From positions 1-46,249 of the forward strand of contig CALXCD010000009.1 of assembly GCA_944386715.1 (NCBI GenBank): DNA of 46,249 bases. Direction: 5' to 3'. Source of the DNA: an uncultured Clostridia bacterium (GTDB lineage: Bacteria > Bacillota > Clostridia > TANB77 > CAG-508). A model generated the notes under the pieces. The model had not been told where the DNA came from. It saw nothing but the letters and a program-made list of their open reading frames with translations, and did no database searches. Shown one piece after another: positions 25,655 through 34,198 of this stretch. The position numbers and the translations under genes were made by a program. Within the stretch, counting starts at the first letter, position 1; the number at the start of each line of letters is the position of its first letter.

Positions 25655-26509
25655 ATGTCAATTGTAACATTTTGGAATAGCAGTAAACAACAAACAGGAC
25701 AAACTATGTCTATTGCAGCAATTGCAACCTATATGGCGATTGAACATAACTATAAAATATTAGTAGTATCTACTACTAGTAGAGAAGACAATTTTAGAAG
25801 ATGTTTTTGGGAAGAAAAAAAGAAAAAAAAGAATTTAGGAATATTTGGACCAAATGCTAACCTAGAAATAGAAAATGGAGTAGAGGGGCTGGTTAGAGTT
25901 ATTAGAAGTAATAAAATTTCACCAGACATAATTACCAATTATACAAAAGTTGTTTTTAAAGATAGGTTAGAAATTTTATTAGGAAGCGAGTCTGATTTAA
26001 AAGAGGAAAATACAACAGAAAATATGAATATACAAAGTGTCTATCCTGATATCATTACAATGGCAAATCGATATTATGATATTGTTTTGATAGATTTAGA
26101 TAACAATATAGAAGAAGAAATTCGAAAAAATATTATGCATCAATCTGATATTGTAGTAGTAAATATAGGACAAAGATTGCGTGATATTGAAAAATATAGT
26201 GAATTAAAACAGCAAATACCAATGTTACAAACAAAAAAAACTATTTTAATGATAGGCAGATATGACAAATTTTCTAAATATAATGCCAAAAATATCACTA
26301 GATATTTAGGTGAAAAAAATAAAATACAAACTATCCCCTACAATACATTATTCTTTGAAGCTGCAGAAGAAGCAGGAATCCCAGATTTATTCTTAAGATT
26401 CAAAAAATCAATAGATCCGGAAGATAGAAATGCATTTTTTATCGAAGAGGTAAAAAGAGCAACAGAAAATATTATGTATAGACTACAAGATTTACAAGTG
26501 AAAGTATAA
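25655..26509 (+). CDS. CpaE/TadZ-like ParA-fold protein with degenerate Walker A
   Basis: A 284-residue protein. It begins SIVTFWNSSKQQTGQTMSIAAIATYMA, clearly the deviant Walker A region of MinD/ParA (usual form KGGxGKT), but with the glycines and the final Lys replaced (QTGQT). The later YDIVLIDLDNN is the Walker B strand, then SDIVVVNIGQ and LMIGRYDKFSKYN. It starts 2 bases after the previous stop, so the two are translated together. It is probably a localisation or scaffold factor rather than an active ATPase, as reported for some TadZ proteins; that role is inferred. Confidence 0.7.
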   Translation: MSIVTFWNSSKQQTGQTMSIAAIATYMAIEHNYKILVVSTTSREDNFRRCFWEEKKKKKNLGIFGPNANLEIENGVEGLVRVIRSNKISPDIITNYTKVVFKDRLEILLGSESDLKEENTTENMNIQSVYPDIITMANRYYDIVLIDLDNNIEEEIRKNIMHQSDIVVVNIGQRLRDIEKYSELKQQIPMLQTKKTILMIGRYDKFSKYNAKNITRYLGEKNKIQTIPYNTLFFEAAEEAGIPDLFLRFKKSIDPEDRNAFFIEEVKRATENIMYRLQDLQVKV

Positions 26510-26527
26510 AAGAAAGGAGACCCGAAA

Positions 26528-28486
26528 ATGTCTATAGCCAATATAATATTAACAGCAATTGTAATAGGAATAGCTATTTTTGCAGTATATTATTTTATCA
26601 AAAAAAGAAAAACCGAAAGTGTAGAAAAAACTGTCAGTGTGGATGATAAAACATACACCATAGAAAAAATGGAGCAATTCATCAAAAAAAGATTAGATGA
26701 AATAACAAAAGTAAATCTATATGATATTGGTCTTTCTGAGGAAGAATTAAAAAGAAGAAAGAACAAAAAATACGAATTAAAAAAGGCATTAAAAGGTTGT
26801 ACTTATGGAGATGTAAATGATAAAAAATATGTAAAAGAATTGATTTATGACTTATTGGCGCAAGAATATGGTGTAGATGAAACAAACATATCTAAAGCAA
26901 TTGCGTTTGATGTACCATCTCTTTTAACAGCACAAGATAAATTTGATATCCTTATCTATGTATTTAAAAAAGAATTTGGTTATGAAGCTTTAACAGAATT
27001 AATAAAAAAATATAATTTAGCAGTCTTAAAATATGTAGAAGGGGAAACAAAACCTTCTTATGTAATAACAGAACAAGAAATTGACGATATTTATGAACAA
27101 GAAAAAATGGTATTATCTTTTTCAGATAAGTTATCTATTGTAGTACAAAGAATTTATCAACATTACAAAGGATATAGTAGTATTGATGAAGTAAGAGATA
27201 TGAATATAGATGGCGTTTCTGGAGGAGTATCAGGACTACCTGAAAGTTTCTTAAGTCAGGTCGCACAAACAGATGGTGATTATCTAAATCAAGTTGCAGA
27301 ACATAAAGTACCAAGAGCATGTGACAGTATTTGGATATTTTTCCAAGGTAAATCTATACGTTTAGCATTCCTTTCATTTGGAACAGAAGCTGAATTAAAA
27401 AGAGTATGTCAAAACATTTATAAATATAATAACCCAGGGCAATTATCAGATACAAATGGTTATAAAATTAATGAAATGAAAGACGGTTCTCGTGTCGTTG
27501 TTGTAAGACCAAGTTTCTCAGAAACATGGGCATTTTTCGTAAGAAAATTTGATGTTAAGAGGGCAACTTTGGAACAATTAGTAAGAGACCCTGGAAAAGA
27601 AGATGCAATAGAATTATTGAAATATTTAGTAAAAGGAGCGAGAATCACAGCCATCACTGGAGAGCAAGGGTCTGGTAAGACAACTTTGCTTATGGGTATG
27701 ATTGAAAATATATATGAAACAATGAATATCCGTGTTCAAGAAACTGCATTCGAGCTTCACTTAAGAAAAATTTATCCAACAAGAAATATTCTGTCATTCC
27801 GTGAAACAGATACTATTTCAGGACAAGAAGGATTAGATGTTCAAAAGAAAACAGATGGTTCTGTTAATATCATAGGTGAGGTCGCAACAGACCCTGTAGC
27901 ATCTTGGATGATACAAGCTGCACAGGTAGCATCTAAATTTACACTATTTACACACCATGCAAAAACATTTCCAAACTTAGTAACTGCATTAAGAAACTCT
28001 ATGCTTAGAACTGGAGTGTTCACAGATGAAAAAACAGCGGAAGAGCAGGTTGTACAAGTATTAAACTTTGATATCCATCAAGTAAAGGACTTTAGAGGAA
28101 AAAGATATATAGAGAGAATAACAGAATGTATACCGCTTGAAAGTAAAAACGAATATACATTTGACCATAGAAATGAGAAGACATTAGAAGGAAAATTTGA
28201 TAAGTTTTTTGATAATGCAACAAGATTTTTTGAAAAATCAACAGATAAACAATTATATACATATAGAAATATCTTAGAATATATAGATGGAGAATATGTC
28301 ATAACAAATCCAATCTCAGAAGAAAATATCAAAGAAATGAGAAATAATATGGATGAAACAGATGTAGAAGCATTTGATAAATTTGTGGAAAAACATTGGG
28401 CTGGTAAAAAACAAACTATTCCAGTATCAGCAAATATAGATGAAACACCAAAAAGAAGAGGAAGACGTAAAAAAGAAGAAGTTTAA
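26528..28486 (+). CDS. TadA/CpaF-like secretion ATPase with N-terminal membrane anchor
   Basis: A 652-residue member of the type II/IV secretion ATPase family that powers pilin assembly. Unusually, it opens with a transmembrane helix (about 4-24); typical TadA proteins are soluble. A helical N-terminal domain of about 230 residues follows. The ATPase core has Walker A GEQGSGKTT (Lys384), the Asp-box-like region FRETDTISGQ, Walker B NIIGEVATDP and the His-containing box FTLFTHHAKTFPN in place of the usual TTIHANSP. The C-terminal 130 residues are charged and end in a KRRGRRKKEEV tail. It is followed 27 bases later by the TadB-like gene. Confidence 0.88.
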   Translation: MSIANIILTAIVIGIAIFAVYYFIKKRKTESVEKTVSVDDKTYTIEKMEQFIKKRLDEITKVNLYDIGLSEEELKRRKNKKYELKKALKGCTYGDVNDKKYVKELIYDLLAQEYGVDETNISKAIAFDVPSLLTAQDKFDILIYVFKKEFGYEALTELIKKYNLAVLKYVEGETKPSYVITEQEIDDIYEQEKMVLSFSDKLSIVVQRIYQHYKGYSSIDEVRDMNIDGVSGGVSGLPESFLSQVAQTDGDYLNQVAEHKVPRACDSIWIFFQGKSIRLAFLSFGTEAELKRVCQNIYKYNNPGQLSDTNGYKINEMKDGSRVVVVRPSFSETWAFFVRKFDVKRATLEQLVRDPGKEDAIELLKYLVKGARITAITGEQGSGKTTLLMGMIENIYETMNIRVQETAFELHLRKIYPTRNILSFRETDTISGQEGLDVQKKTDGSVNIIGEVATDPVASWMIQAAQVASKFTLFTHHAKTFPNLVTALRNSMLRTGVFTDEKTAEEQVVQVLNFDIHQVKDFRGKRYIERITECIPLESKNEYTFDHRNEKTLEGKFDKFFDNATRFFEKSTDKQLYTYRNILEYIDGEYVITNPISEENIKEMRNNMDETDVEAFDKFVEKHWAGKKQTIPVSANIDETPKRRGRRKKEEV

Positions 28487-28513
28487 TGGATAGAAAAGGA
28501 GGTGCTATATAGA

Positions 28514-29839
28514 GTGTCTAATGATTTCATTTTATACTTGATGGGAGGAGCAGCTGGATTTTTAGTAATCATTATTGTTTTGTATTTCTTTCTTGCCAAA
28601 AAAATGCAAAAATCAGAATATAAGAAAATACAAAAACTACAACAAGGAACAAAAGCAAGTTCTTTTTCAACAGAAGTATTATTTCAAAAATTATATCTTA
28701 CTTATGTGAAAATCCCTTTTATCAAAAGATATATCTTAAAAGTAAGAAGAAGATTAGAGATTATTAATATAGATGATGAATATAAAACAAGAAAAGATGC
28801 AGCAAAAATACTAACAAAAACGTTAGCGATAGTTGTTCCTGTTATAATTATTACAATTGTAATTACAAAATCTAACTTTTTAGTCATGTTTATATTATTG
28901 ATGTTTGAACTTTTTATGGTAGATACTCTAATAGATGGTTCTGTAGACAAAAAAGATGACAAATTATTAAAAGAACAAATTGACTTCTTTTCAGAAATTA
29001 GACATGCCTATCATGAATTTAATATGGTAGAAGAAGCGATTTACCAAGTTTCACAAGATGATGAAATGGAAGTGTCAAGCCAAGGTGAAAAAATTTATGA
29101 AATTTTAATATCAGATGATCCAGAAATGGAACTAGAAAAATATTATGATGTGGCACCTAACACATTCTTAAAAGAATTTGCAGGAGTATCTTATTTAACT
29201 AAAGAATTTGGAGATAGAAAAGTAGATGGAGCATCTTTATATTTAAAAAATGTAAATAATATTACACAAGAGATGCAATTAGAAATTTTAAAAAGAGATA
29301 AATTAAATTATGTATTTCAAAGTTTATCATTTATTGCGATAGCACCAGTTTTATTATTAGAACCATTAAAAAGCTGGGCAATTTCAAACTTTAGCTTTGT
29401 AGAAAGCTGGTATGCTGGAAAACCAGGAACTATTGTACAAATTTTAATATTAATCTTGACTTTTGTAAGCTACATTTTAGTTAGAAAATTAAAAGATAAT
29501 GGTTCTGTTACAATGAATACAAGAAACACAGAAAACCCATGGCAACAAAGAGTTTACAAAAAGATGAAAAAAATAATTGATTTATTTATTCCAAAAGAAG
29601 GAAGTAAAGAATATAGAAAAATACAAAACTTATTAAAAGATGCAGCATCTCACTTAAAAATGGAATGGCTGTATGTAAATAGAATTGTTTTATGTATCAC
29701 AACCTGTATAGTATCACTAATTATATTTACTTACTTACATAAAATAGCGGTAGATTATATTTATACAGAACCGACCACCGACTATAATCTTCTCCGGACG
29801 GAATGTCTGCAAGTGATGAGAAAAAAGCAATGGAACTGA
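28514..29839 (+). CDS. TadB-like inner-membrane platform protein (N-terminal part; frame breaks at double CGGA)
   Basis: Membrane protein with helices near the N-terminus, a pair around residues 100-145, a TadB-like cytoplasmic stretch (EQIDFFSEIRHAYHEFNMVEEAI and the region after it), further helices near 275-325, and a last helix near 400. The frame also opens with GTG at 28502, inside AAGGAGGTG; GTG at 28514 has correct spacing and is used. The familiar sequence ends around residue 427: codon 428 is CGG (29795) and the remaining 14 codons look random. Skipping the C of two successive CGGA tetramers (29795 and 29799) joins this frame to the TadC-like part at 29803, giving one protein of about 690 residues. 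Confidence 0.8.
   Translation: MSNDFILYLMGGAAGFLVIIIVLYFFLAKKMQKSEYKKIQKLQQGTKASSFSTEVLFQKLYLTYVKIPFIKRYILKVRRRLEIINIDDEYKTRKDAAKILTKTLAIVVPVIIITIVITKSNFLVMFILLMFELFMVDTLIDGSVDKKDDKLLKEQIDFFSEIRHAYHEFNMVEEAIYQVSQDDEMEVSSQGEKIYEILISDDPEMELEKYYDVAPNTFLKEFAGVSYLTKEFGDRKVDGASLYLKNVNNITQEMQLEILKRDKLNYVFQSLSFIAIAPVLLLEPLKSWAISNFSFVESWYAGKPGTIVQILILILTFVSYILVRKLKDNGSVTMNTRNTENPWQQRVYKKMKKIIDLFIPKEGSKEYRKIQNLLKDAASHLKMEWLYVNRIVLCITTCIVSLIIFTYLHKIAVDYIYTEPTTDYNLLRTECLQVMRKKQWN
29795..29802 (+). other. Double CGGA frame-change site joining TadB- and TadC-like parts
   Basis: CGG at 29795 is in the TadB-like frame. Reading GGA after skipping its C brings CGG at 29799 into frame, and skipping that C reads GGA again and enters the TadC-like frame at ATG 29803. 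Two skips are exactly what is needed. The joined peptide would read NLL-G-G-MSASDEKK. Confidence 0.6.
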
Positions 29840-30588
29840 CAGAACAAGACAACAAATTTATAGATAGATTTAGAGGAAAAGTAAATACAAAACAAGAAGA
29901 AGTAGAAAGGGAAGTAAGAAGGTCAAGTTTTTATGCTGAATCTACAGATGAAGAAATAGAGAATGCAACAAAAAGAATTTTTGAAAAAATACAAGTTGTC
30001 AATAGTGAATATCTTCAATGGTTTGAAGTATTATTAGCATTTGTATTTGGAATTGTAGGTTATATGGCACCAGTTTGGATTTTGATGTTCCAAGTTAAAA
30101 TGAGGCAAATTGAAATGGAAGACGAAGTAATGCAATTCCAGACAATCATTTTAATGCTAATGAGAATTGAAAGAGTTAATGTAGAAATTATTCTAGAATG
30201 GTTAGAAAGATATGCTAATATTTTCAAAGCACCTATTACGAAATGTTTAAATAACTATGAAGCAGGAGCATGGGAAGCATTAGAAGAAATGAAAAATGAA
30301 GTTTCTTATCCACAATTAATTCGTATCATAGAAAGTATGCAAGCAGCAGTAGAAAAAATACCAATTGCAGATGCTTTTGACGAATTGGATTCTGAAAGAG
30401 ACTATTATCAAGAAAAAAGAAAAGAATCTAATGAAAGATTGATTAAAAGAAAAGGGATGATTGGAAAAGCGATTGGATTTGCACCAATGGTATGTCTATT
30501 TGTTGGATATTTAATTATTCCATTAGTATTTATTGGATTAACAAGTATGTCAGATACCTTTAGTGCAATGACAGCACAAAAATTCTAA
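29803..30588 (+). CDS. TadC-like inner-membrane platform protein (C-terminal part of the TadB/C polypeptide)
   Basis: A 261-residue open frame. It starts with a charged region, has two membrane helices near 68-90, a GspF/T2SSF-like helical domain (FQTIILMLMRIERVNVEIILEWL ... IRIIESMQAAVEKIPIADAFDEL) and two close helices at the C-terminus. The ATG at 29803 has no ribosome site; the bases before it are TCTCCGGACGG, and it overlaps the upstream frame by 37 bases. Translation as the continuation of the TadB-like part after two +1 shifts therefore explains it better than independent initiation. It would form the platform for the TadA-like ATPase. Confidence 0.8.
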   Translation: MSASDEKKAMELTEQDNKFIDRFRGKVNTKQEEVEREVRRSSFYAESTDEEIENATKRIFEKIQVVNSEYLQWFEVLLAFVFGIVGYMAPVWILMFQVKMRQIEMEDEVMQFQTIILMLMRIERVNVEIILEWLERYANIFKAPITKCLNNYEAGAWEALEEMKNEVSYPQLIRIIESMQAAVEKIPIADAFDELDSERDYYQEKRKESNERLIKRKGMIGKAIGFAPMVCLFVGYLIIPLVFIGLTSMSDTFSAMTAQKF

Positions 30589-30604
30589 AAAAGGAGGAAG
30601 CCTC

Positions 30605-31381
30605 ATGGAAAATGCTTCAAAGGCATTAGTTATGGCAGGTAGCATTTTAATAGGTTTATTAGTCCTAGGGGCTTTAATCCTATTATTTAATAATCTATCT
30701 AGTTATCAAAATGCGGATATACAAAATACAAGACAAGCACAAGTTGTAGAATTTAATAATCAATTTACAACTTATATTAGAGAAGATGTAAGGGGAAACG
30801 AATTATATTCTTTATTAAATAGAATTATTGATTATAACACAAGAAAAACATTAGAAGGAGAAGATGGAGCAATAGAAATAGGATATCAACCAATGTCTAT
30901 TAAATTTTCCCTAAAATCTCCAGATGGGAAAGACCAAAAAGCTCTTACTATGGATGGAATAGTACGTTTCTTTGAAAACAACAAAAATGATTATATTATA
31001 GATAAAACGAATAATACATTTGAGGATTACATTAATAATCAAATCAAAAAAATTGTAAATGGTGATAGTGGAAAACAAGATGACTTACCAGAAAGTGTTT
31101 TAAACAATTTAACAACAGGAATTACTAAAATCTTTTTAGAAAACAATGCAAGTGATGACGAAAAAGAGAAGGCAGTGAGAGCTTTTGAAAATATTACAGG
31201 ATTTAGTAATATAAAAGCTTCTGATTTGGAAGAAGGCTCAAAGTATAGAGAAAGGGTATATTCATATTATGAATATGTTCAATTTAAAAGAGCTAATTTT
31301 GATTGTATTAATAGCACATATGATCCTGATACAGGAAGAATTACATATTTAGAATTTCAGTTTAATGGAAAAATTAAATAA
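30605..31381 (+). CDS. Pilin-like protein, MENASKAL family, large form
   Basis: A 258-residue protein: the 8-residue N-terminus MENASKAL is shared with 31399 and 32450, followed by one hydrophobic helix (about 9-30) and an extracellular domain. A family motif follows the helix: an FNNQFTTY segment, then RGNELYSLLNRIIDYN. The C-terminal part ends with FKRANFDCINSTYD and RITYLEFQF. There is no Gly-Phe-Thr-Leu-x-Glu prepilin peptidase site, so the protein may stay uncleaved or use an unknown peptidase. AGGAGG precedes it, 16 bases after the TadC-like stop. I infer a structural subunit of the Tad-like fibre. Confidence 0.72.
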   Translation: MENASKALVMAGSILIGLLVLGALILLFNNLSSYQNADIQNTRQAQVVEFNNQFTTYIREDVRGNELYSLLNRIIDYNTRKTLEGEDGAIEIGYQPMSIKFSLKSPDGKDQKALTMDGIVRFFENNKNDYIIDKTNNTFEDYINNQIKKIVNGDSGKQDDLPESVLNNLTTGITKIFLENNASDDEKEKAVRAFENITGFSNIKASDLEEGSKYRERVYSYYEYVQFKRANFDCINSTYDPDTGRITYLEFQFNGKIK

Positions 31382-31398
31382 AAATAGGAGTTAAAAGA

Positions 31399-31866
31399 AT
31401 GGAAAATGCTTCAAAAGCGTTAATTATGGCAGCTGGAGTATTGATAGGAGTATTAATATTATCATTAGCTGTATATCTATTTTTTGATTTTGCTTCTACT
31501 TCGAGTAGGTTACATGAAGAAACTAGACTAAATCAAATAAATGAATTTAATGCACAATTTACTTCTTATGAAATAAAAAATGACAATACTTTTTATGATA
31601 TTATTACCCTTGCCAATTTAGCAAAGAATAATAATCAATATTATGAATTAACAACATCGGAAGAAGGAAACTATTATATTACAGTTAATGTAGATAAAGG
31701 AACATATATCAATAACCTAGAAAAATTGTCAGAAAATAAATTAAATCAATTATTAAAAAGTGAGGTAAATGAACAAAATGGAGGAACCCTACCAACCTAT
31801 CAATGTGAAGTCACCATAAGTCCTATTACTGGTTTGGTAAAAGACGTTAATTTTACAAGAAAATAA
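31399..31866 (+). CDS. Pilin-like protein, MENASKAL family
   Basis: A 155-residue paralogue of the previous gene: MENASKALIMAAGVLIGVLI opening, one membrane helix, then NEFNAQFTSYE as the shared post-helix motif. The outer domain is short and beta-rich (YYITVNVDKGTY, CEVTISPITGLVKDVNF). It lies 17 bases after the previous gene with a GGAG site. The next gene has its own promoter after a 66-base gap. Confidence 0.72.
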   Translation: MENASKALIMAAGVLIGVLILSLAVYLFFDFASTSSRLHEETRLNQINEFNAQFTSYEIKNDNTFYDIITLANLAKNNNQYYELTTSEEGNYYITVNVDKGTYINNLEKLSENKLNQLLKSEVNEQNGGTLPTYQCEVTISPITGLVKDVNFTRK

Positions 31867-31889
31867 CATCGGAATTTTTTTAAAAATAC

Positions 31890-31918
31890 TTGTCAAAAAA
31901 AGAAAAAAATAATATAAT
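31890..31918 (+). promoter_or_regulatory. Internal promoter within the pilin-like gene series
   Basis: TTGTCA, 17 bases, TATAAT. The predicted start near 31925 leaves only about 8 bases before the ATG at 31933, so the transcript would be almost leaderless. Confidence 0.6.
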
Positions 31919-31932
31919 GAAAAGGATAAAAG

Positions 31933-32368
31933 ATGAAAAAAGTAATACTTTTAATACTAGCAATTTCAGCCAGTATCATAGCGACTATTTCTTATTTATA
32001 TATGGCAAATAAAGCAAATTATGAAATGGCACAAAGACAGAATGTACAATATGAAAGCTACTATCAACAGGAAATATATGGATCTGACTTAGCAACTTTA
32101 ATTAATAAAGCAGTAGATGATAATAATAAAAATGAAGTAGCAAAAACGCAAAAAGGAAAATATATTGAAAATACAACAAACTCTATCAGAATAGATATTA
32201 AATTTACAGATGATAATACAATACATGCAATGGAAGAAATCTATAATGGTGGAATAAGTACATTTATTCAATATTATAATCAAATTAAATTTAAATGCAC
32301 ACGGAATAGAGTATCATGATTCTACACATAAAGTGAAATATATGTTATTTGAACAAATAACAAGTTAA
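31933..32368 (+). CDS. Small pilin-like protein with CGGA frame change
   Basis: Uninterrupted reading gives 128 residues ending at 32319. It has an N-terminal membrane helix (about 4-24), an EIYGSDLATLINKAVDDNN segment matching the RGNELYSLLNRIIDYN motif of 30605, and YYNQIKFKCT near the end. Codon 124 is CGG (32302) followed by A. Skipping the C there reads GGA and gives a further 20 residues (IEYHDSTHKVKYMLFEQITS), ending at 32368. That tail resembles the C-terminal STYDPDTGRITYLEFQF of 30605, whereas the unshifted tail is only four residues before a stop. I therefore annotate the shifted form, 144 residues. The N-terminus MKKVILL differs from the MENASKAL members. Confidence 0.7.
32302..32305 (+). 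other. CGGA frame-change site in the pilin-like gene
   Basis: ACA CGG AAT in the unshifted frame; ACA then GGA ATA after skipping one C. The shift restores a C-terminal strand shared with the neighbouring paralogue. Confidence 0.55.
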
Positions 32369-32449
32369 AGGTTAAAATAGTTATTAAAGTTACTAAACAA
32401 AGTTTAGTAGAAAAAATAAAAAATATAAAAAACTAAGGAGGAATTTTTT

Positions 32450-32845
32450 ATGGAAAACGCATCAAAAGCACTAATTATAGCAGGAGCAATTTTACTTTCA
32501 ATTTTATTAATTTCATTAGGTATTTTTGTTTTTACACAAGCACAAGATACACTAGGATCTATTAATTTAGATGAACAAGAAGTATTGGCATTTAACAATA
32601 AGTTTTTGGCTTATGAAGGAACCATTAGAGGGTCTCAATTAAAACAATTATTTAATCTTGTAGATTCTAACAATGCTTCAGCTAAGGCAGAAGGAGCAAC
32701 AGAAAAAGAAATAACCATTACAGGAGTAACTGAAAGTGCGATAAAAACAGGAGCTACCTATGAGGTAAAAATGGAACGAAATTCCACAACAGCGTTAATT
32801 GATAAAATTACTGTTAGTGCAAGTTCTAGTAATAGTACAACTTAA
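32450..32845 (+). CDS. Pilin-like protein, MENASKAL family, short form
   Basis: A 131-residue protein: MENASKALIIAGAILLSILLI opening and membrane helix, then LAFNNKFLAYEGTIRGSQL, matching the family motif, a short beta-rich domain with Thr/Lys-rich strands, and a Ser/Asn-rich end. AAGGAGG precedes the ATG. Its simple single domain suggests it could be the major fibre subunit, with longer paralogues as minor subunits; that is speculation. Confidence 0.72.
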   Translation: MENASKALIIAGAILLSILLISLGIFVFTQAQDTLGSINLDEQEVLAFNNKFLAYEGTIRGSQLKQLFNLVDSNNASAKAEGATEKEITITGVTESAIKTGATYEVKMERNSTTALIDKITVSASSSNSTT

Positions 32846-32880
32846 ATAAGTTTATAAAACAAAGAAAGGGATGATATACG

Positions 32881-33537
32881 ATGGAAGATAATGTAGCAGA
32901 TGCTTTAAAAATGGCGGTAGCCGTTCTTATATTCATTGTTGCATTGGGAACCAGTATATCATCTTTTACACAAGCAAGAATAACAGCAGATGCAATTTTA
33001 GAATATAGTGATAGAGAATATACTTATACTTATGTAGATGAAAGCGATACAACAGAAAGGATAGTAGGACCAGAATCCATCATTCCTGTTATTTATCGTT
33101 CTTTTAAAGAAAATTATAAGATTTATTTTTATGAAGACAATGCAAGAACACAACCAATGGTACTATATACCAAAACAATGGCAGATGGAACGTCGCAAGA
33201 TATTAATTACATTGATTTAAAAAGAAGTGATATTGTTGTTTTTGGAAATGATAGAGAAAGAGAAGACTTTGTCATGGCACTTCTATATGGTGATAAAATT
33301 AATGCTAGTGAATATGGAAAATCATTTGTACAGATAAAAGAGACATTTGCAAAAAATTCCAAGATAACCTTGAATTCTGTAGGATTATATGATAAAATAA
33401 AAAATAATAGCTATATAGAATATATTGGAGAATATTATCAAGAAGATGAAATTGTAGACGGAATAGATACAGATAGTCAAGCTCCAGATTCTAATAAAAC
33501 AGTAAAAAGAGTATATACTTATACCCGATATAATTAG
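32881..33537 (+). CDS. Pilin-like membrane-anchored protein of the Tad-like locus
   Basis: A 218-residue protein starting MEDNVADALKMAVAVLIFIVA, a variant of the MENASKAL start with one membrane helix (about 10-28). The outer domain contains VGPESIIPVIYRSFKENYKIYFYED, a Val-Phe-rich strand DIVVFGNDRE, and ends with VKRVYTYTRYN. No recognisable enzyme motif. It is likely a minor pilin or tip component by position and layout. Confidence 0.68.
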   Translation: MEDNVADALKMAVAVLIFIVALGTSISSFTQARITADAILEYSDREYTYTYVDESDTTERIVGPESIIPVIYRSFKENYKIYFYEDNARTQPMVLYTKTMADGTSQDINYIDLKRSDIVVFGNDREREDFVMALLYGDKINASEYGKSFVQIKETFAKNSKITLNSVGLYDKIKNNSYIEYIGEYYQEDEIVDGIDTDSQAPDSNKTVKRVYTYTRYN

Positions 33538-33566
33538 GAAAATAAGTAACAAATAAGGAGGAAATT

Positions 33567-34103
33567 ATGGGAGATACCTTAGTTACAATTGTTGCCATTG
33601 TATTAGCTGCCATCCTGATGTTTGTTTTTCCAGTTATGACAATGTCAGATAGAACAGATGAAATGTCACAATTATCTGTAGAAACAGCTACAACCGAATT
33701 TGTAGATACAGTAAGGACAACAGGAAAATTAACTGCTGATAATTATGACAGATTTGTACAAGTAATAAATTCAACAGGAAATACATATGATATTGAGATG
33801 GAAGCAAAAATTTTAGATGAAAATCCTGGAAAGAAAACAACCCAAGTACAAGCTGATAAAATTGGTGAAAATGTATATTATTCTAAATATACTTCTCAAT
33901 TATTAGATGAATTGTACACAGAAGATGGTGATAAAAAATCCATTTCTTTTAAAGAAGGAGATTATTTTTCTGCCAGTGTCAAGAATACAAACACGACATT
34001 ATCGCAACAATTTAAGAATTTCTTTTATACAGTAACTGGCAATGATACATATACAGTTTCTGCACAACATGGAGGATTAATTACCGCTAATGGCGCAAAA
34101 TAA
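33567..34103 (+). CDS. Pilin-like protein with TVRTTGKLT motif
   Basis: A 178-residue protein with an N-terminal membrane helix (about 4-27) directly after the start. Then come EFVDTVRTTGKLTADNYDRF and TGNTYDIEMEAK, a segment I associate with pseudopilin-like proteins of Clostridia, followed by a Thr/Asn-rich outer domain. AAGGAGG precedes the ATG. A strong hairpin follows, so it may be the last gene of the main transcript. Confidence 0.68.
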   Translation: MGDTLVTIVAIVLAAILMFVFPVMTMSDRTDEMSQLSVETATTEFVDTVRTTGKLTADNYDRFVQVINSTGNTYDIEMEAKILDENPGKKTTQVQADKIGENVYYSKYTSQLLDELYTEDGDKKSISFKEGDYFSASVKNTNTTLSQQFKNFFYTVTGNDTYTVSAQHGGLITANGAK

Positions 34104-34116
34104 AAATAATAAGGGG

Positions 34117-34148
34117 AAGCTTGTAATAATGATGTATTACAAGCTTTT
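34117..34148 (+). terminator. Intrinsic terminator after the pilin-like series
   Basis: A perfect 12-bp stem AAGCTTGTAATA/TATTACAAGCTT, 6-base loop, then four T. Confidence 0.65.
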
Positions 34149-34198
34149 AAAGTAAATTGACAATAAATAAAAAATAAATTACAAAGGAAATAGAGAAA

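Noticed and set aside
28502-28513. GTG at 28502 as start of the TadB-like gene
   Set aside because: This GTG is part of the AAGGAGGTG ribosome site itself; GTG at 28514 has proper spacing. The same reasoning moved the starts of rny, the CarD-like gene, the Cof-type gene and murC.
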